The translations under genes and the position numbers were made by a program. A stretch of DNA of 64,000 bases from Mytilus edulis (taxonomy: Eukaryota; Mollusca; Bivalvia; Mytilida; Mytilidae). The stretch's first letter is position 1; each line of letters opens with the position of its first letter. This document shows positions 13,601-25,216 of the stretch, piece by piece. The stretch lies in contig NC_092349.1 of the NCBI RefSeq assembly GCF_963676685.1, positions 84,518,604 to 84,582,603 of the forward strand, given 5' to 3'. A model generated the notes under the pieces. It worked only from the letters and a program-made list of their open reading frames with translations. It was not told the DNA's origin and ran no database searches.

Positions 13601-16600
13601 AATCAAATGAATCTAATGTGCCTATGTTGGCTACAACATTAAGTAAGTGAGCAAGAAAACATTCTTTCCTCTTCTTGTTTTTAAAATAACTGTCAAGCCT
13701 ATATGTATCACCAGACCTGATCATATTTTCTTTATGTATATCTTTGATATCTTCCTTTTCTAAAGCTTCTAATAAACAAGGTAATAGGAGACGATATTTT
13801 TGTCGGAATATTTCTGTATTACTTAAGTCACTGACAAAAGAATGTGGATACTCTGCAATGTAACACTCTGCTAATCTATCGGCCAATAGTTTATAACTGT
13901 TAGTTGGAATTCTCAAAACTACCTCTCCGTCTTTTTCTTTATACGAGTCTGGTTTTACAATCTTCAGGAAAAATGACCAGCTGATTAAAGGTATGATTTT
14001 ATTCATATTTTCTTCATCAACCTGAGCAAAAGATATGATGACACTTTCCTGGAGTGTTGGATGGTGTAATTTGTAAGATCTTTGGTTTGGGATATTTATT
14101 AAATAACTTGCTTTGAGTTCCATAACTGCATCCGCTATCTGGAACTTTTTCAGTTTCATTGTTGCTCCGTAGATTGCATCAATTATTTCTGTAATCTCTA
14201 AAACACATGAGCTATTATCAGGGTTAATACAGTTTTCATTTATTGCTGTGTAGACAATAACAGCATACTGTATCATAAACTTCCTGAAATCCTCACCTTT
14301 ACATCTTATTGCCCTTACTTCTTCTAAAATGGATTCTGTTGGACTGTCGAAAAATTTGCTTCCAAGATAAAAGTATTTGTCGTTATGAACGAACTGATAA
14401 ATTACTAAAGGAAATCCTTTGACTGGATTTTCATGAATTATAATTCGAACTTCAGCAGACTTTAGAATTAGATCACCATTGCAGTCTACAAATCCTTTTC
14501 TTTTTATATACTCTGATTTACGAACTGTTTTCATGTATTTTGTAAGAATCATTTCTTTCTCGTTCGAGGTAAGCTTATATTTGTCGGAACTTAAATCAAT
14601 AATGTCAAATTTGAATAACCTATGATCGTCAAACAATTCTTGACATTGCCGTTTAACAGTATCTCGGATTGTTATAATGACTTTAATATTACCTTTACAT
14701 ACATATGCATTAACCTTGTCCAGAATTGGTGTATCTTTCTCTCTGTTATAAATACAGTTTGTTTCACCAAATATGTCATCAAATAAAACCACAATATTGT
14801 CTTCTCTACTGACCATATCTTCCCATTCATTCAATGTATTTAACTTTATACCTTTGTATAAAGCATTGCCAGTACAAAACATATGTAGGACATGGCGACC
14901 GGTCCGACTTTTTCCAGTACCTGCATGTCCTGTTATCAACAAGACTCCATTTTGTTTCAGCAGTAATAATCCATCTGAAACCACCCTAGTAACCACGAAT
15001 GTATCTTCTTTTAAATCTGCACCAATAAGTGCTTTTGTATCTCCTGAAATATTCAAGTATACATTTTCAAATGTGGCATTTTACAAATAATTATCAACCA
15101 TCATGGTTTTAAATCATAACGTAAATAACTACCAATTTTTAAATCATATAATAGTCACTTATGTGTTTAACAAAAAACACATTCAGCAAACAATGTTTTA
15201 AGCATATAATAGTCATAATTAACTATATAATATTAGAGATACCTAAAAATGAGTTAGCAGTGTTTTGGTATGAACATGGTTTTGCGTGTTTGTTTGTATA
15301 TTTCTAATACATAAATTATGTAATTGTGCTCGAATTATGAATGCAAATGTCCAACTCAAACTTTAACCTTGTTATAGTTTTTATTCACGTCAAATAATAA
15401 GTCAAATACAAAGTAGGTTCCGTAAAGTCATATGGATTAACAAACAATTCATAATTACCTTCAAGTCTTTCTTGTTTTGTTTTTTTTTTACCTAGAAATT
15501 AAGAGAAAAATTTATCTTTTTGTTTTTATATTTCCTTTATATGTACAGCGTATACACATCATTTTTGCACATACATAAATGCATTCATTAGGGTCGACAT
15601 TACTACATTTTTGAAATTAGAATAAGATGTTTATACACGTATAATGAGTTTGATTTTTGTACATATCAATTGTGTTCTACTGATCTATACTATACCAACT
15701 ACAGAGGTGTATGCTGTTCCAAGGCTGGTTCAAGAATGATACATTTCTTGATCATGCTAATATAGAACTAATACTGCATTTTTAAGTAGATTTAGAACAA
15801 GATAATCCAATATTGATAGAGCTTTACTACATAATGCATATGTTTGGTACTATACAGAAACAGGATATGCCAACCATAATATTCGTCGTTTGTAAAACCA
15901 ACCAGAGCGTATTACCGTAATCACCACTTAAAATGTTTGATTATCCCTTTTTCATGAAATTATTGTTACAGATCATGGACAAAATTGATACTTAACCTAT
16001 CTTACCTGGTATGTCACCACTATCATGCTGTTTCTTCTTCATATCTTCAATGTCTTTCGCAGATGTTGCAATCTGTTCATCATGCTTTGCCAGCTTTTCA
16101 TCATGTTTTGACAATTGTTCATCCTGTTTGACAAACTGTCGTTCAATTTCGGTAAGTTTTTTGTTATATTTGCATTCTTGTCTTACTAACAGATGTGTTA
16201 AATTAACAACCTGATTCTGTGTGTCCGTTGCTTCATTATGTTTACTTTCAATTGAACTATTTATTTTCTCTATTTCTTTCTTACATTCTGCAATCTCATC
16301 TGCACATTTATATATTGATTCTTTGTGAGCAGAAAGTTCTGCAGCATGTTTCTGTGTCTGTATTCCTTCTTTCTGAAGGGAATCAATGAGCTGCTGAATT
16401 CTGTCTTCCTGTTGCTCTTTAATGGTCTGTTGATTCTCAACCACAACCTGAAGTTTGTCAATCATTTCTCTGTTTTCTTCAATATAATGTTCATTAAGTC
16501 TTATTTTGGTTAAAATGTCTGTTAGGGACTTGTCTAAAATAATATGTTTTGTAGACTGGGCTTCTATAAGCAGGTTACTTCCACCGAGACGTCCTATAGC

Positions 16601-19600
16601 CTGCATTAATAAAAAAAAAAACACGTATGAAGATATTTTTCATAGGGTGTACCAAACATAACATTACCTTAAGCCTTGGTCACACCTAACCGGAAAGCAC
16701 GAACGGACGCCTAACGGATGAAAATAAAAGTTGTCCGTTGACAAAATTGTTATCCGTTGGGAGTCCGTTGATGTACTGACGAAAACAACGGACGTGTAAC
16801 GAATGCATAACGGACACACACCAGATATGCAACGTACGAGAAACAGAAACGTACACGACAGAACGGATGCGAACGTACATCCAACGGACGAATACAGGAT
16901 AAAACGGACACCTAACGGAAGCGTACCGGATAAAACGGATTAACAAGATATACGGAAAAAATAAAGGCGACAAAAATAATACAGGAAAATCGAAAAAAAT
17001 AATCAAAATGTTTCTGTGTAACTGGTTTTGGTTTGTTTTTTAAACTGCCGTCAAAGGGCAGTGTATGGCCTGAATAAGAGCTGCTTGATTGTGAAGACGT
17101 GCCTTTACTCTAAGATCGATAATAAATAATAAGAATTCATTAACCTTAAGAAAAATGACATACCAATAATTGGCATTTCTGACGCATAATTTTCAATTGG
17201 CATTTACCCGTTTCAGATCCGTTCATCGTCCTTTTTATCCGTTATACGTCCGGTAGAAGTCCGTTTCTCATTCGTTCAACATCCCTTCCATCCGTTAAAC
17301 GTCCGGTAGAAATCCGTTGGTGAATTTATCTTCTAGACCGGACGGATGTTTAACGGAGACGTAACGGATACAAAACGGAAACGAAACGGATGAGTGCCGT
17401 ACAAACCGGACACCTAAAGGATGTTCAACGTACAATTTATCCGTTGGACGTCCGTTCAAAGTTTTAAACATGCTCAAAATTTTCCACCGGACAGAACGGC
17501 CGTCGACGGATAAAACGTACCCTTAACGGACATGCAACGGATATGGACAGACGTCTAACGGATAGGAACGGACGTCTAACGGACATAAACGGATTGTAAA
17601 AAAAGTTATCCGTTTGGCGTCCGTTCGACCTATCCGGTCAGGTATTACCGAGGCTTTACAAATGGAATATATCTATTCAAAGATTTGTGCAGGAAATTGA
17701 TACGGGATATATAAGAATATGATGAAAACATATAGCAAAACATTTTTTGGCCAAAACTGTTTGTCTTTTAACGATGACGATCTAATTAAATTTGGTATTG
17801 TTTAAATATTCTGTCTGGTAGGTCTATATCCTCTATTCAGTGGTGACATTTCCATTTGCAGTTTAGCAATGACTAGAAAAAGTCACCGTGGACAACTTGT
17901 ATCTGTAGAAAAGTTTCATTTATCGTTGGCATTCGTGGTGTCATCTGCTGTAATTGTTCTTGAACAATGAATTTAGATAGAAGGTAGGGTGTGACACATA
18001 AAAAATTATTATCGCAAAACAAATCCAAATTCAACTTCCAATTTAAAAAAGCATAATTCTAACGTAATCTATTTATCCATGTCGATATTGATAATGCATA
18101 TCAACACGTTTATTTAAACAGAGAGAACTATCTTAGGATAAATAGGTGTAACAACGTGTTAGAAATAATATTGCAAAAGACTCATGCATTATTGCACATT
18201 TAAAAGTTGAAAAACTCAAGTTGATATCAGGCACATTCTCACTCATTGTAAAAGATATTAATATAAATGTCTATACAGTTTTGAAAATGTATCACAGTAC
18301 TTTGATGGATGTTTTAAAATCATAAACAATTGTACCTTCTTTATTGTCTGCTCTAATAATGTTAATTACAAGACAATAGGTAAGTTCGTATCCCTTTTTC
18401 TAAGATTGTAAAGTGATCAGACCCCTCAAATCGTTTTGGGTTTATCAATTAGCATTATATCGACGTTTTGTAGGGTAATATACATATGAAAATAAAAAGT
18501 ATTATGCTTAAAAATAACAATTATATTTTGTATCTGTGATTCTACATTTTTGAATCATTTCCTCCCTTAGATTTGAATATTATTTGCTTTAATTTAAAAA
18601 TGGTAACTGAGATTTTGACTGATTGGCAGTCATCTTGAAAATGGCCGCCATATTGGATTTTTCCGGTTGGGTCCATAGCTTAAATTGACAACAATATATA
18701 GATCTACCATTGTGCAAAGTTTTATGCTTTTATCATCAAACCCACAATTCTTTTAAAATTATGCACGAATCAGCTGGACTACCTTGCCTTGAAATCAATT
18801 CAACACATGCAACAAACATGAATACAATACCCCACCTTGTGCTGATTACAAACCAATAGGGAAATTTCCCATCATAACATCATGTGTAGCCCATTTGAAT
18901 CTCCTTATTGTTGACTTAAAAATCAAATCAGGGACAATTGTAAATCTCCATCTTGTGCTTACTTATTTTTGCTTCTTTTTTGTTAACTCGAGCGTCATTG
19001 GTGAGACTCAGGGTGTCTCTTCTATACAATTTTATAACCTGGGTATATCAGATAATTTTAGATACTTACACCCTCCAAATCTCCCCAGTATTGAATAATA
19101 TCTGTAGGCGACAATATTCCATCTTTACTATGGACTGACTGGTTTCTGTACCATTTAACTCTGGCAAGGTCTGCACCTGTACTGGTATCTCCTGGTAGTG
19201 GTAATTTATCCCAGCCGGTAACAGGGACCGACTCGCGTGGTATCACGTTCCGTAGAAGGCATACTATCAATGTTGTATCAAAGTTATCTGATAAAACATT
19301 ACTTGCTGTAAAAAAAATTACAAAAAATGTGACAGTATCAAGTTCGAAATATCAGATATATAAATATGCATTCATAATTACAAACAGAATGTTCCTCTAA
19401 AAATGTTTATAAATCTCATTAATTAAATTTCGCCTTTTTTCAAGTATATATAATAGCCATCAATAATACACAATTACAAATGCTCACATATTTTTAATTG
19501 ACAGTATCATTTTTATAATTTTTAAATGACTGTATACAATTATTCATTTTGTAATATACGGTGAATTTAGACGTTATTTGTGCTACAGAATTTGTCGACG

Positions 19601-22116
19601 GATTAATACTTAATCAAGCAGGACTACACATGCCTATGAAAAATGACCTCAATCTTTCTACAATAAGACTTTTAGTCCGGATTTGTCTACAAAATTATCA
19701 AATGACATACAGATTTAGTTTAAATATGTGTTGATCCGCCCATAAATAATAATACTAGTCTTATAATTTTCACAATCAAATATCAAAGTATACTACATGT
19801 ATATTTTAATATTTCAAACACATATAAGAAGTTTGCAAATTGAGGTTTACAGTAAATGGAAAAACTAACACCTTTTCAAAGAATCTGGTGGAAAGTAAAG
19901 GTTACAGTAGCATACCGTTGTTCATAGCTCAAACATCTATTAAGAGTAAACAAATCATGGTTACCAGGAAAACAAATTCGGTTAAAATAAAGACGCAAAC
20001 TGAATCCAAACCTCTTTTATATTTTCATTACGAAATAAACAAGCTTTTGAAATTGAACTGTTGACATAAATATATGTGTCACGTTTTGTATTTTCTCAGT
20101 ATATTGCAAATGTTGATTTTGAAATGGCAATATTGAAACATTTGAGAAATATATGTCAATCATTCAAGAAAATTAACCGTGACTTAATATTCTTGACCAA
20201 ATGGTCTTCATGGAAATGCAGTATGGAAATGCCGATCTAACTGTATATAGCTACATGTAGCAGTTTCGATAAACAATATCTCCAATTCCTTTGCGATAGT
20301 AGTAAGGTAATGTTGCAAATTATAGGTAGTTAAATTACCAGATATGATTACATGTTAAATGATAAGTTTGCTGATCCATATGTTTGTGTACAAATAAAAT
20401 TGGTGTGTCAACAATGCTCTTTAACTTCGTGATTTTTATGATATTTAAAACGTTTTTGTAAAGTTCGAGGAGCACTAATTAGTTTTTTGTAAACTAAAAT
20501 TATGTCTGGCGTACAAAAATTCGAATCCTGGAATCTTCAACGGATTTATTAAATCATTTTTTCTTTTGTTCATTCCATTATATTCTTTTATAAAAAATAT
20601 CATATCTACAATATTTGACAGAATAGTCCTATAAGGTAATTTTCGCTGAACAAAAAAGGAGTACAATATACGTGTCAGTTTGTTAAATTTAGATTATATG
20701 TCTACAACACAATACTAACGAAATTTATTTCCAGGCATCCCTGTATCAAGTCAGTCTAGCTGGATTATACACAAAATTGCTGTACGTTGTTGTTCTCTTT
20801 TTAAAAGGGTCGAGTGTTGAATACCGACAGACCGATTAGAAAATAGTAGTGTTGTCAACGGTTAACCGGTTAACCGAATAATCGGTCGAACGACCGAATA
20901 CCGAATACCAAAAACGTTAACCGGTTAACCGGACTTTTTTCAATTTTGACAGATTTGATATAAATTTGTATTGAAATCATTGAATAGTTAGGTTTTATTT
21001 AAAAATTATCGTCTTGATAAATAATTTTAAAGATCAATTGTCCAGTAAATTGATTGCTAATGTTAATCCTATACACATAGAATTAATTAGAACTTGTCTC
21101 TCAGCTCGGGGCAGGATCTTAAAGTAACATAATTAGTATACCTGTTTTTTTAACAGAAACTTTAAATCAGTAAGCGATTAAATTTTACGATTTACTTCAT
21201 TATTTCGTTTCTGATCTAATATTGTGTAAACCTTCACCTAAATGTACAACCTCCGTCGCGCAAGGCTTAGTCTTACTTTAAACGAAATGCTAACTAAAAA
21301 GTTGTGAAATGCAAACCAATGTGAATGTACTCAATGTATACGTGATAGTACGACTAATATGCAAACAAAGTAAAGAAACGGTGACCTATAGTTGTGAAAT
21401 TCTGTGTCATTTTGATCTCTTGTGGAGAATTGTCTCATTGGCAATCATCTTCTTTTTCATAATTAATCATTTAAATTGAAACACTCCACATCATTTTCGG
21501 TCAACAAGTGAAAAGGAAAGAATAATCAGTTTCAGACATATTCAATTTTACGAGATCAAGAAGTTTTTTCTATTTTGCAATCTGAAGTTGGCACAAACCT
21601 ATAGTTGATACGGTATAGTTGATTATTAAAAGTCAAACTTCGCCAGGAATCCTCACAGAGTCACAGACAAGCCTTATAACAAAGAGGACAAACTTCAATT
21701 CTAAAAGCGTAAATTTATGACTTAGATGAAAGGTTGTCAAATTGACACTCATACCACATGTTATATCTATGTGTAGGATACTATTGATAAGGCTTTCAAG
21801 CATCAACTCAAACTACCGGTTAACCGGTTAATCGGTCGAACGATTATCCGAATAACCGGTTAGGCAAAAGTGTACGCTTTGACAACACTAGAAAATAGAT
21901 AAGTTGCAACTTACCATTACTTGGGTATAATATCTGCTGCTGCAATTGTGTTATAAATCTAAGTCCTGTCAACTTTGCTTTACTATTAGCAAGTTCAGTG
22001 GCAAGTCCAGCTGCTGGATGAACATAATCAAAATATACCCTGACAGCCTTTGTTGCAATCTTAAGATTCAGGAAGTAAAATTTGAGGAAGTTTGACTCTT
22101 CTACTGTTAGACTCAT
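10680..22116 (-). CDS. HEPN (DZIP3-like) - coiled coil - nSTAND3 NTPase - ankyrin-like repeat protein, four exons
   Basis: Exons 22116-21915, 19305-19070, 16600-16006 and 15043-10680 join in phase (introns 1, 0, 1) into 1798 codons plus TAA. An in-frame TAA at 22143-22141 supports the Met at 22116. Residues about 1-165 look like the DZIP3-like HEPN domain common in bivalves, with RNQSVH at 121-126 matching the HEPN R-x4-6-H RNase motif. Residues about 170-340 form a Gln/Glu/Lys-rich coiled coil. The STAND NTPase follows: Walker A GHAGTGKS at 383-390, Walker B IVVLFDD at 428-434, and VIITIRD at 466-472 as a sensor-like strand. The remainder is helical with degenerate ankyrin-like units (such as KLVQWILANVDYEKLNI) and an acidic Ser/Asp tail. 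By family it should be a cytoplasmic, NLR-like ligand-triggered sensor; the ligand is unknown. Exon 4 alone is 4364 bp. Domain names come from motif recognition. Confidence 0.85.
16672..17655. mobile_element. 984-bp foldback element with TTA target duplication (PIF/Harbinger-like)
   Basis: The left end AGCCTTGGTCACACCTAACC and the inverted right end AGCCTCGGTAATACCTGACC are imperfect inverted repeats, and TTA stands on both sides (16669-16671, 17656-17658). The interior is packed with short variants of 'aacggac' and 'tccgtt' in both orientations, so the element is internally repetitive and can fold back. A 3-bp TTA duplication fits PIF/Harbinger. No transposase is encoded. It lies in the intron between exons 2 and 3 of the HEPN-STAND gene, about 70 bp from the exon 3 acceptor. 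Confidence 0.7.
18950..19050 (+). repeat. dispersed repeat family B, diverged copy
   Basis: Contains 'gagcgtcattggtgagactc' and a following 'tataacctgg' block, matching the clear family B copy at 33340-33485. It lies in the HEPN-STAND intron and ends about 15-20 bp from the exon 2 donor. Confidence 0.5.
20410..20535 (+). repeat. dispersed repeat family B, diverged copy
   Basis: The order 'caatgctctttaacttcg', 'gagcactaattag', 'gtctggcgtacaaa', 'aatcctgg' matches the copy at 33340-33485. It lies in intron 1 of the HEPN-STAND gene. Confidence 0.5.
20847..21890. mobile_element. non-autonomous hAT element with 8-bp target duplication
   Basis: The element starts TAGTGTTGTCAA and ends TTGACAACACTA, perfect 12-bp inverted ends. 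The 8-bp direct repeat GAAAATAG flanks it at 20839-20846 and 21891-21898. An 8-bp duplication and ends of this form are hallmarks of hAT. Inside each end is a block of 'ggttaaccggttaaccg' repeats; on the right about 20 extra bases (taggcaaaagtgtacgct) separate it from the tip. No transposase is present. It sits in intron 1 of the HEPN-STAND gene, 16 bp from the exon 1 splice donor. Two short family A fragments lie within it (near 21380 and 21730). Confidence 0.85.
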
Positions 22117-22445
22117 GATGGCTCCTCTAGTAGTATCTTTTTAACTTGTTATTTTTCATAAGTGTTTCTATAACTGGCTACAGTGCTGTGCTCTAGCTTG
22201 TCGCAGCTCTGCAGCCAGTTTGATGTGATGATTCATACTACATCTTAACTGTACGAAAAGATCTGTTATCTGTTAAAAAAGGAGATGCATTATATTCTGT
22301 GTAATATTCTGTGAGGGTTCTTTTATACTGTTAAAAAATATATACAGATTGTATATGTTTCACCTGTCATTAGTCTTGGACCTGGAGTTCAGTTGTTGTC
22401 GTTTGGTTATGTGGTTCATAAGTGTTTTGCGGTTTTTTTTATTTC

Positions 22446-22780
22446 TGAATCAGACCTTTGAAGCCTTACACCAGAAAACTTTGTAACAAACCCAGGAACA
22501 AATAACTAAAACAAGAAGAAATGTCCATAAACATGGTACATAATTGATAAATTATTAAGAAGATAAAACGGAAATTAAGAAATAAAATGCTTTTCGTTCA
22601 CCAAAAAAAAAAACACTTTGAAGAGCTTGTACAAAGAGTAAATACAGGAATGTAAAACAAATACTATGACATTGAATTAAAGGTCTAGTTCAGACCTTTA
22701 AAGCATTACATCAGACAACTTTGTAACAAACCCAGGAACAAATAACTAAGACAAGAAGAAATGTTTATAAACAGGGTACA
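22446..22780 (+). repeat. pair of about 95-bp direct repeats
   Basis: About 22446-22540 and 22688-22780 are near-identical, both carrying 'ctttgtaacaaacccagg' and 'aacaagaagaaatgt'. They are separated by about 150 bp and end just left of the foldback element that starts at 22812. Confidence 0.7.
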
Positions 22781-22811
22781 TGACTATGTATTTAATGATA
22801 CCACAGACTAT

Positions 22812-24406
22812 GGCCGTGTCCACACCAAACGCCATGTACAGTAAACATGATTACAATTAGTTTACTGTAATGGTCACTGGTTTCACATTAAATTTGTTCA
22901 CATCTATACACCTTGTTAAACTACCTGTACATCAGATTTGTTCACATTAGTAAACTATATGTCAGTTAAACGTTCATTACACAGAACCCAATGAAAAGTT
23001 TTCGGACAACTTGTGAAGCAGTAAGGGAACGATCATTTGGCTTCAAAAAAGGCAGGATGGAAATATTCCGATCCCAATTTGAGAAAAAAAATCTGGTCAT
23101 ACAGATCATAAAATAAAATATATTCTGTATCAAGAGTTTCCCCATACATAATAGTGTAACATATTGAAATAAATATTTGATTATCAGCATCCAAAAAAAA
23201 CCGGAATAAAACGTTCGTGCGAGAAAATATCTGACTCAAATAAATAAAAAAACTTTTTTAAGTTAAGTGGTTGCTCCTTTATGAAAGCCATTTGTTGATT
23301 TACAGTAGTTTAACGATACTACAGATGTCTCGATTACGCATTATAAAATGTAGGATGCAGCAGCGTGCTTACAGACGAAGAAAAGGGATTGAGATATTAG
23401 GGATCACTTCATTTCTTTCTTTTCTGTTTGTTTCATATGGTATTACTTCTCCAAGGAGTATTTAGCAAAGGGAGGGGTAATGGTTTTTTTTTTAATTTTA
23501 AAGTGTTATTTAAAGGATCTGAGATACAAGACAAATGCATCATGAGTGAATCGTTGTTTTAGTAAAGACAAAAAAGACAGTGGCAAATATTTCTGTGTTC
23601 GTTACGTCAAGTCGACTCGGGAATACCTTTTAATAGTCATTATGTGTCGGGTAATGATAATCTAATTAAAAACCGATCTCTCATTGCTCCCGTGTTCTGA
23701 TATGTCGCGTGGGAGATCTAACGAAACCGGCTTTGAGGTCTCATGTGAGTGAAATAAAAGTTATGAATTTATAATGATATGCAAATGAATTGACAACCTA
23801 TTAATAAGCCAATCAAAAAAGTTTTTGAACTATTTTGACTGAAGATCGTCGTAAATAAAATGAGTTACATCCCTTTACCTTACGTTACACTTTCAAGATC
23901 GTGGAAGATTCAATTTCATTGGTCAAAAAAGACACACCTACGAGGTCACATGTGACCTCAAAGCGGGTTTCGTTAGATCTCCCACGCGACATATCAGAAA
24001 CAGGAGCGATGAGAGATCGGTTTTTAATTAGATTGGGGTAATGATGGCTTTGAGTTTTGATAAGGGTTAATAAAGCTGTACTTTTATTATTTTTTAACAA
24101 ATAAAGATATCAAGTTTAGACAAATATTTCTGTAAAGAACTTTATTAATAATTGTTATAAATATGAATCTTATTCAAAAATCGTTTCTTCCTTAAATATA
24201 CACGGTAAAACTCAATGTCCTAAATGCCTAGTTTTGTGTACACTTAACCTACACAAGGCCTACATTGACTATCGACTGTGTGTAGGTAAAACATGATTTA
24301 AACTACATGTAAACATTGAGTTTTATCAATGGGAACGCAATTGTGTTTAGTTTACGTGTGAGTTACATTAACAAAACACCGAGTTTATGTCAATGTGAAC
24401 ACGGCC
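22812..24406. mobile_element. foldback/Harbinger-like element carrying a nested insertion
   Basis: The ends GGCCGTGTCCACACC and, inverted, GGCCGTGTTCACATT are imperfect inverted repeats, with TAT on both sides as a possible 3-bp duplication. Without the nested element it would be about 1.2 kb. Near 22985-23090 a + strand frame reads TCEAVRERSFGFKKGRMEIF, which faintly resembles the C-terminal end of HARBI1-type transposases; this is a weak resemblance and the frame is short. No intact transposase is present. Confidence 0.5.
23659..24034. mobile_element. MULE-like inverted-repeat element with 10-bp flanking repeats
   Basis: The first 17 bases AATCTAATTAAAAACCG recur inverted at the right end, and the arms match with few mismatches for about 85 bp. 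The direct repeat GGGTAATGAT flanks it at 23649-23658 and 24036-24045 (one extra G precedes the right copy). A 9-11 bp duplication with long inverted repeats fits Mutator-like MITEs. It lies inside the element 22812-24406, so it arrived later. It does not encode a protein. Confidence 0.75.
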
Positions 24407-25185
24407 TATGTTAAACACTGGATTTAATTCAGATATATTAGTGTTAAAAGTTATAAGAAAAAAAGAAGAAAAAAAGACTCGATAATCCAAATTCATACAT
24501 ACAATCTAAAGACTGGATTAAATATTTCTTGACATCTTATTGATAATTTTCATGACAAAAATGTAAATGTCAATCCATGTCTTGGTAATGAAATCTAAAT
24601 CACAAAACAAACATAAAGATCCTTCTCTACAAACATTTACATATTACATAATGATATATAAGGGTTAAGGACTTTTTTTCAAATTCTCATAGAAATGTAT
24701 AGAGACGTTCATTTGACAGTTAATGCCCGATGGTATTAGTAAATATGTTCCCAGTTATAGTTAGAATAAAACGATTCTGTATTTTAAGCCATTTTGTTTT
24801 TACACGAACGAATCATTTGCTTTTTCATTTAAATGTGTGTTGGTATTTGCAAATTTCTAACAGGTTAAAATAGTCTTTCTCAGGAATGCATGCAGTTAAT
24901 CCTCGTTAAACGTCAATTACCTTTTGTATTCAACGATGTTATTTTATCACTGACTCATACCGATGTTGCTGGAATGACACGTCCTACTTTCGGCTTACGT
25001 TAACGAATACATGTCTGTTTGGACCAAATACAAGCCGGACTAATATATGAACATCTCAGTCAACTTTTAAAGCCATCTCTGACCAGTTTAAGGACAGATC
25101 GTAACATGCTGTATCTGTATAACGAGTCGTTATCTTGTTTGCACTTCGTCATTATGATATGATTGATACCACAAAATGACCTTAA

Positions 25186-25216
<31 letters not shown>

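Noticed and set aside
16686-17006. 106-codon - strand frame, Val/Arg/Ser rich
   Set aside because: It is the translation of the CGGAC-type repeats inside the 16672-17655 element.
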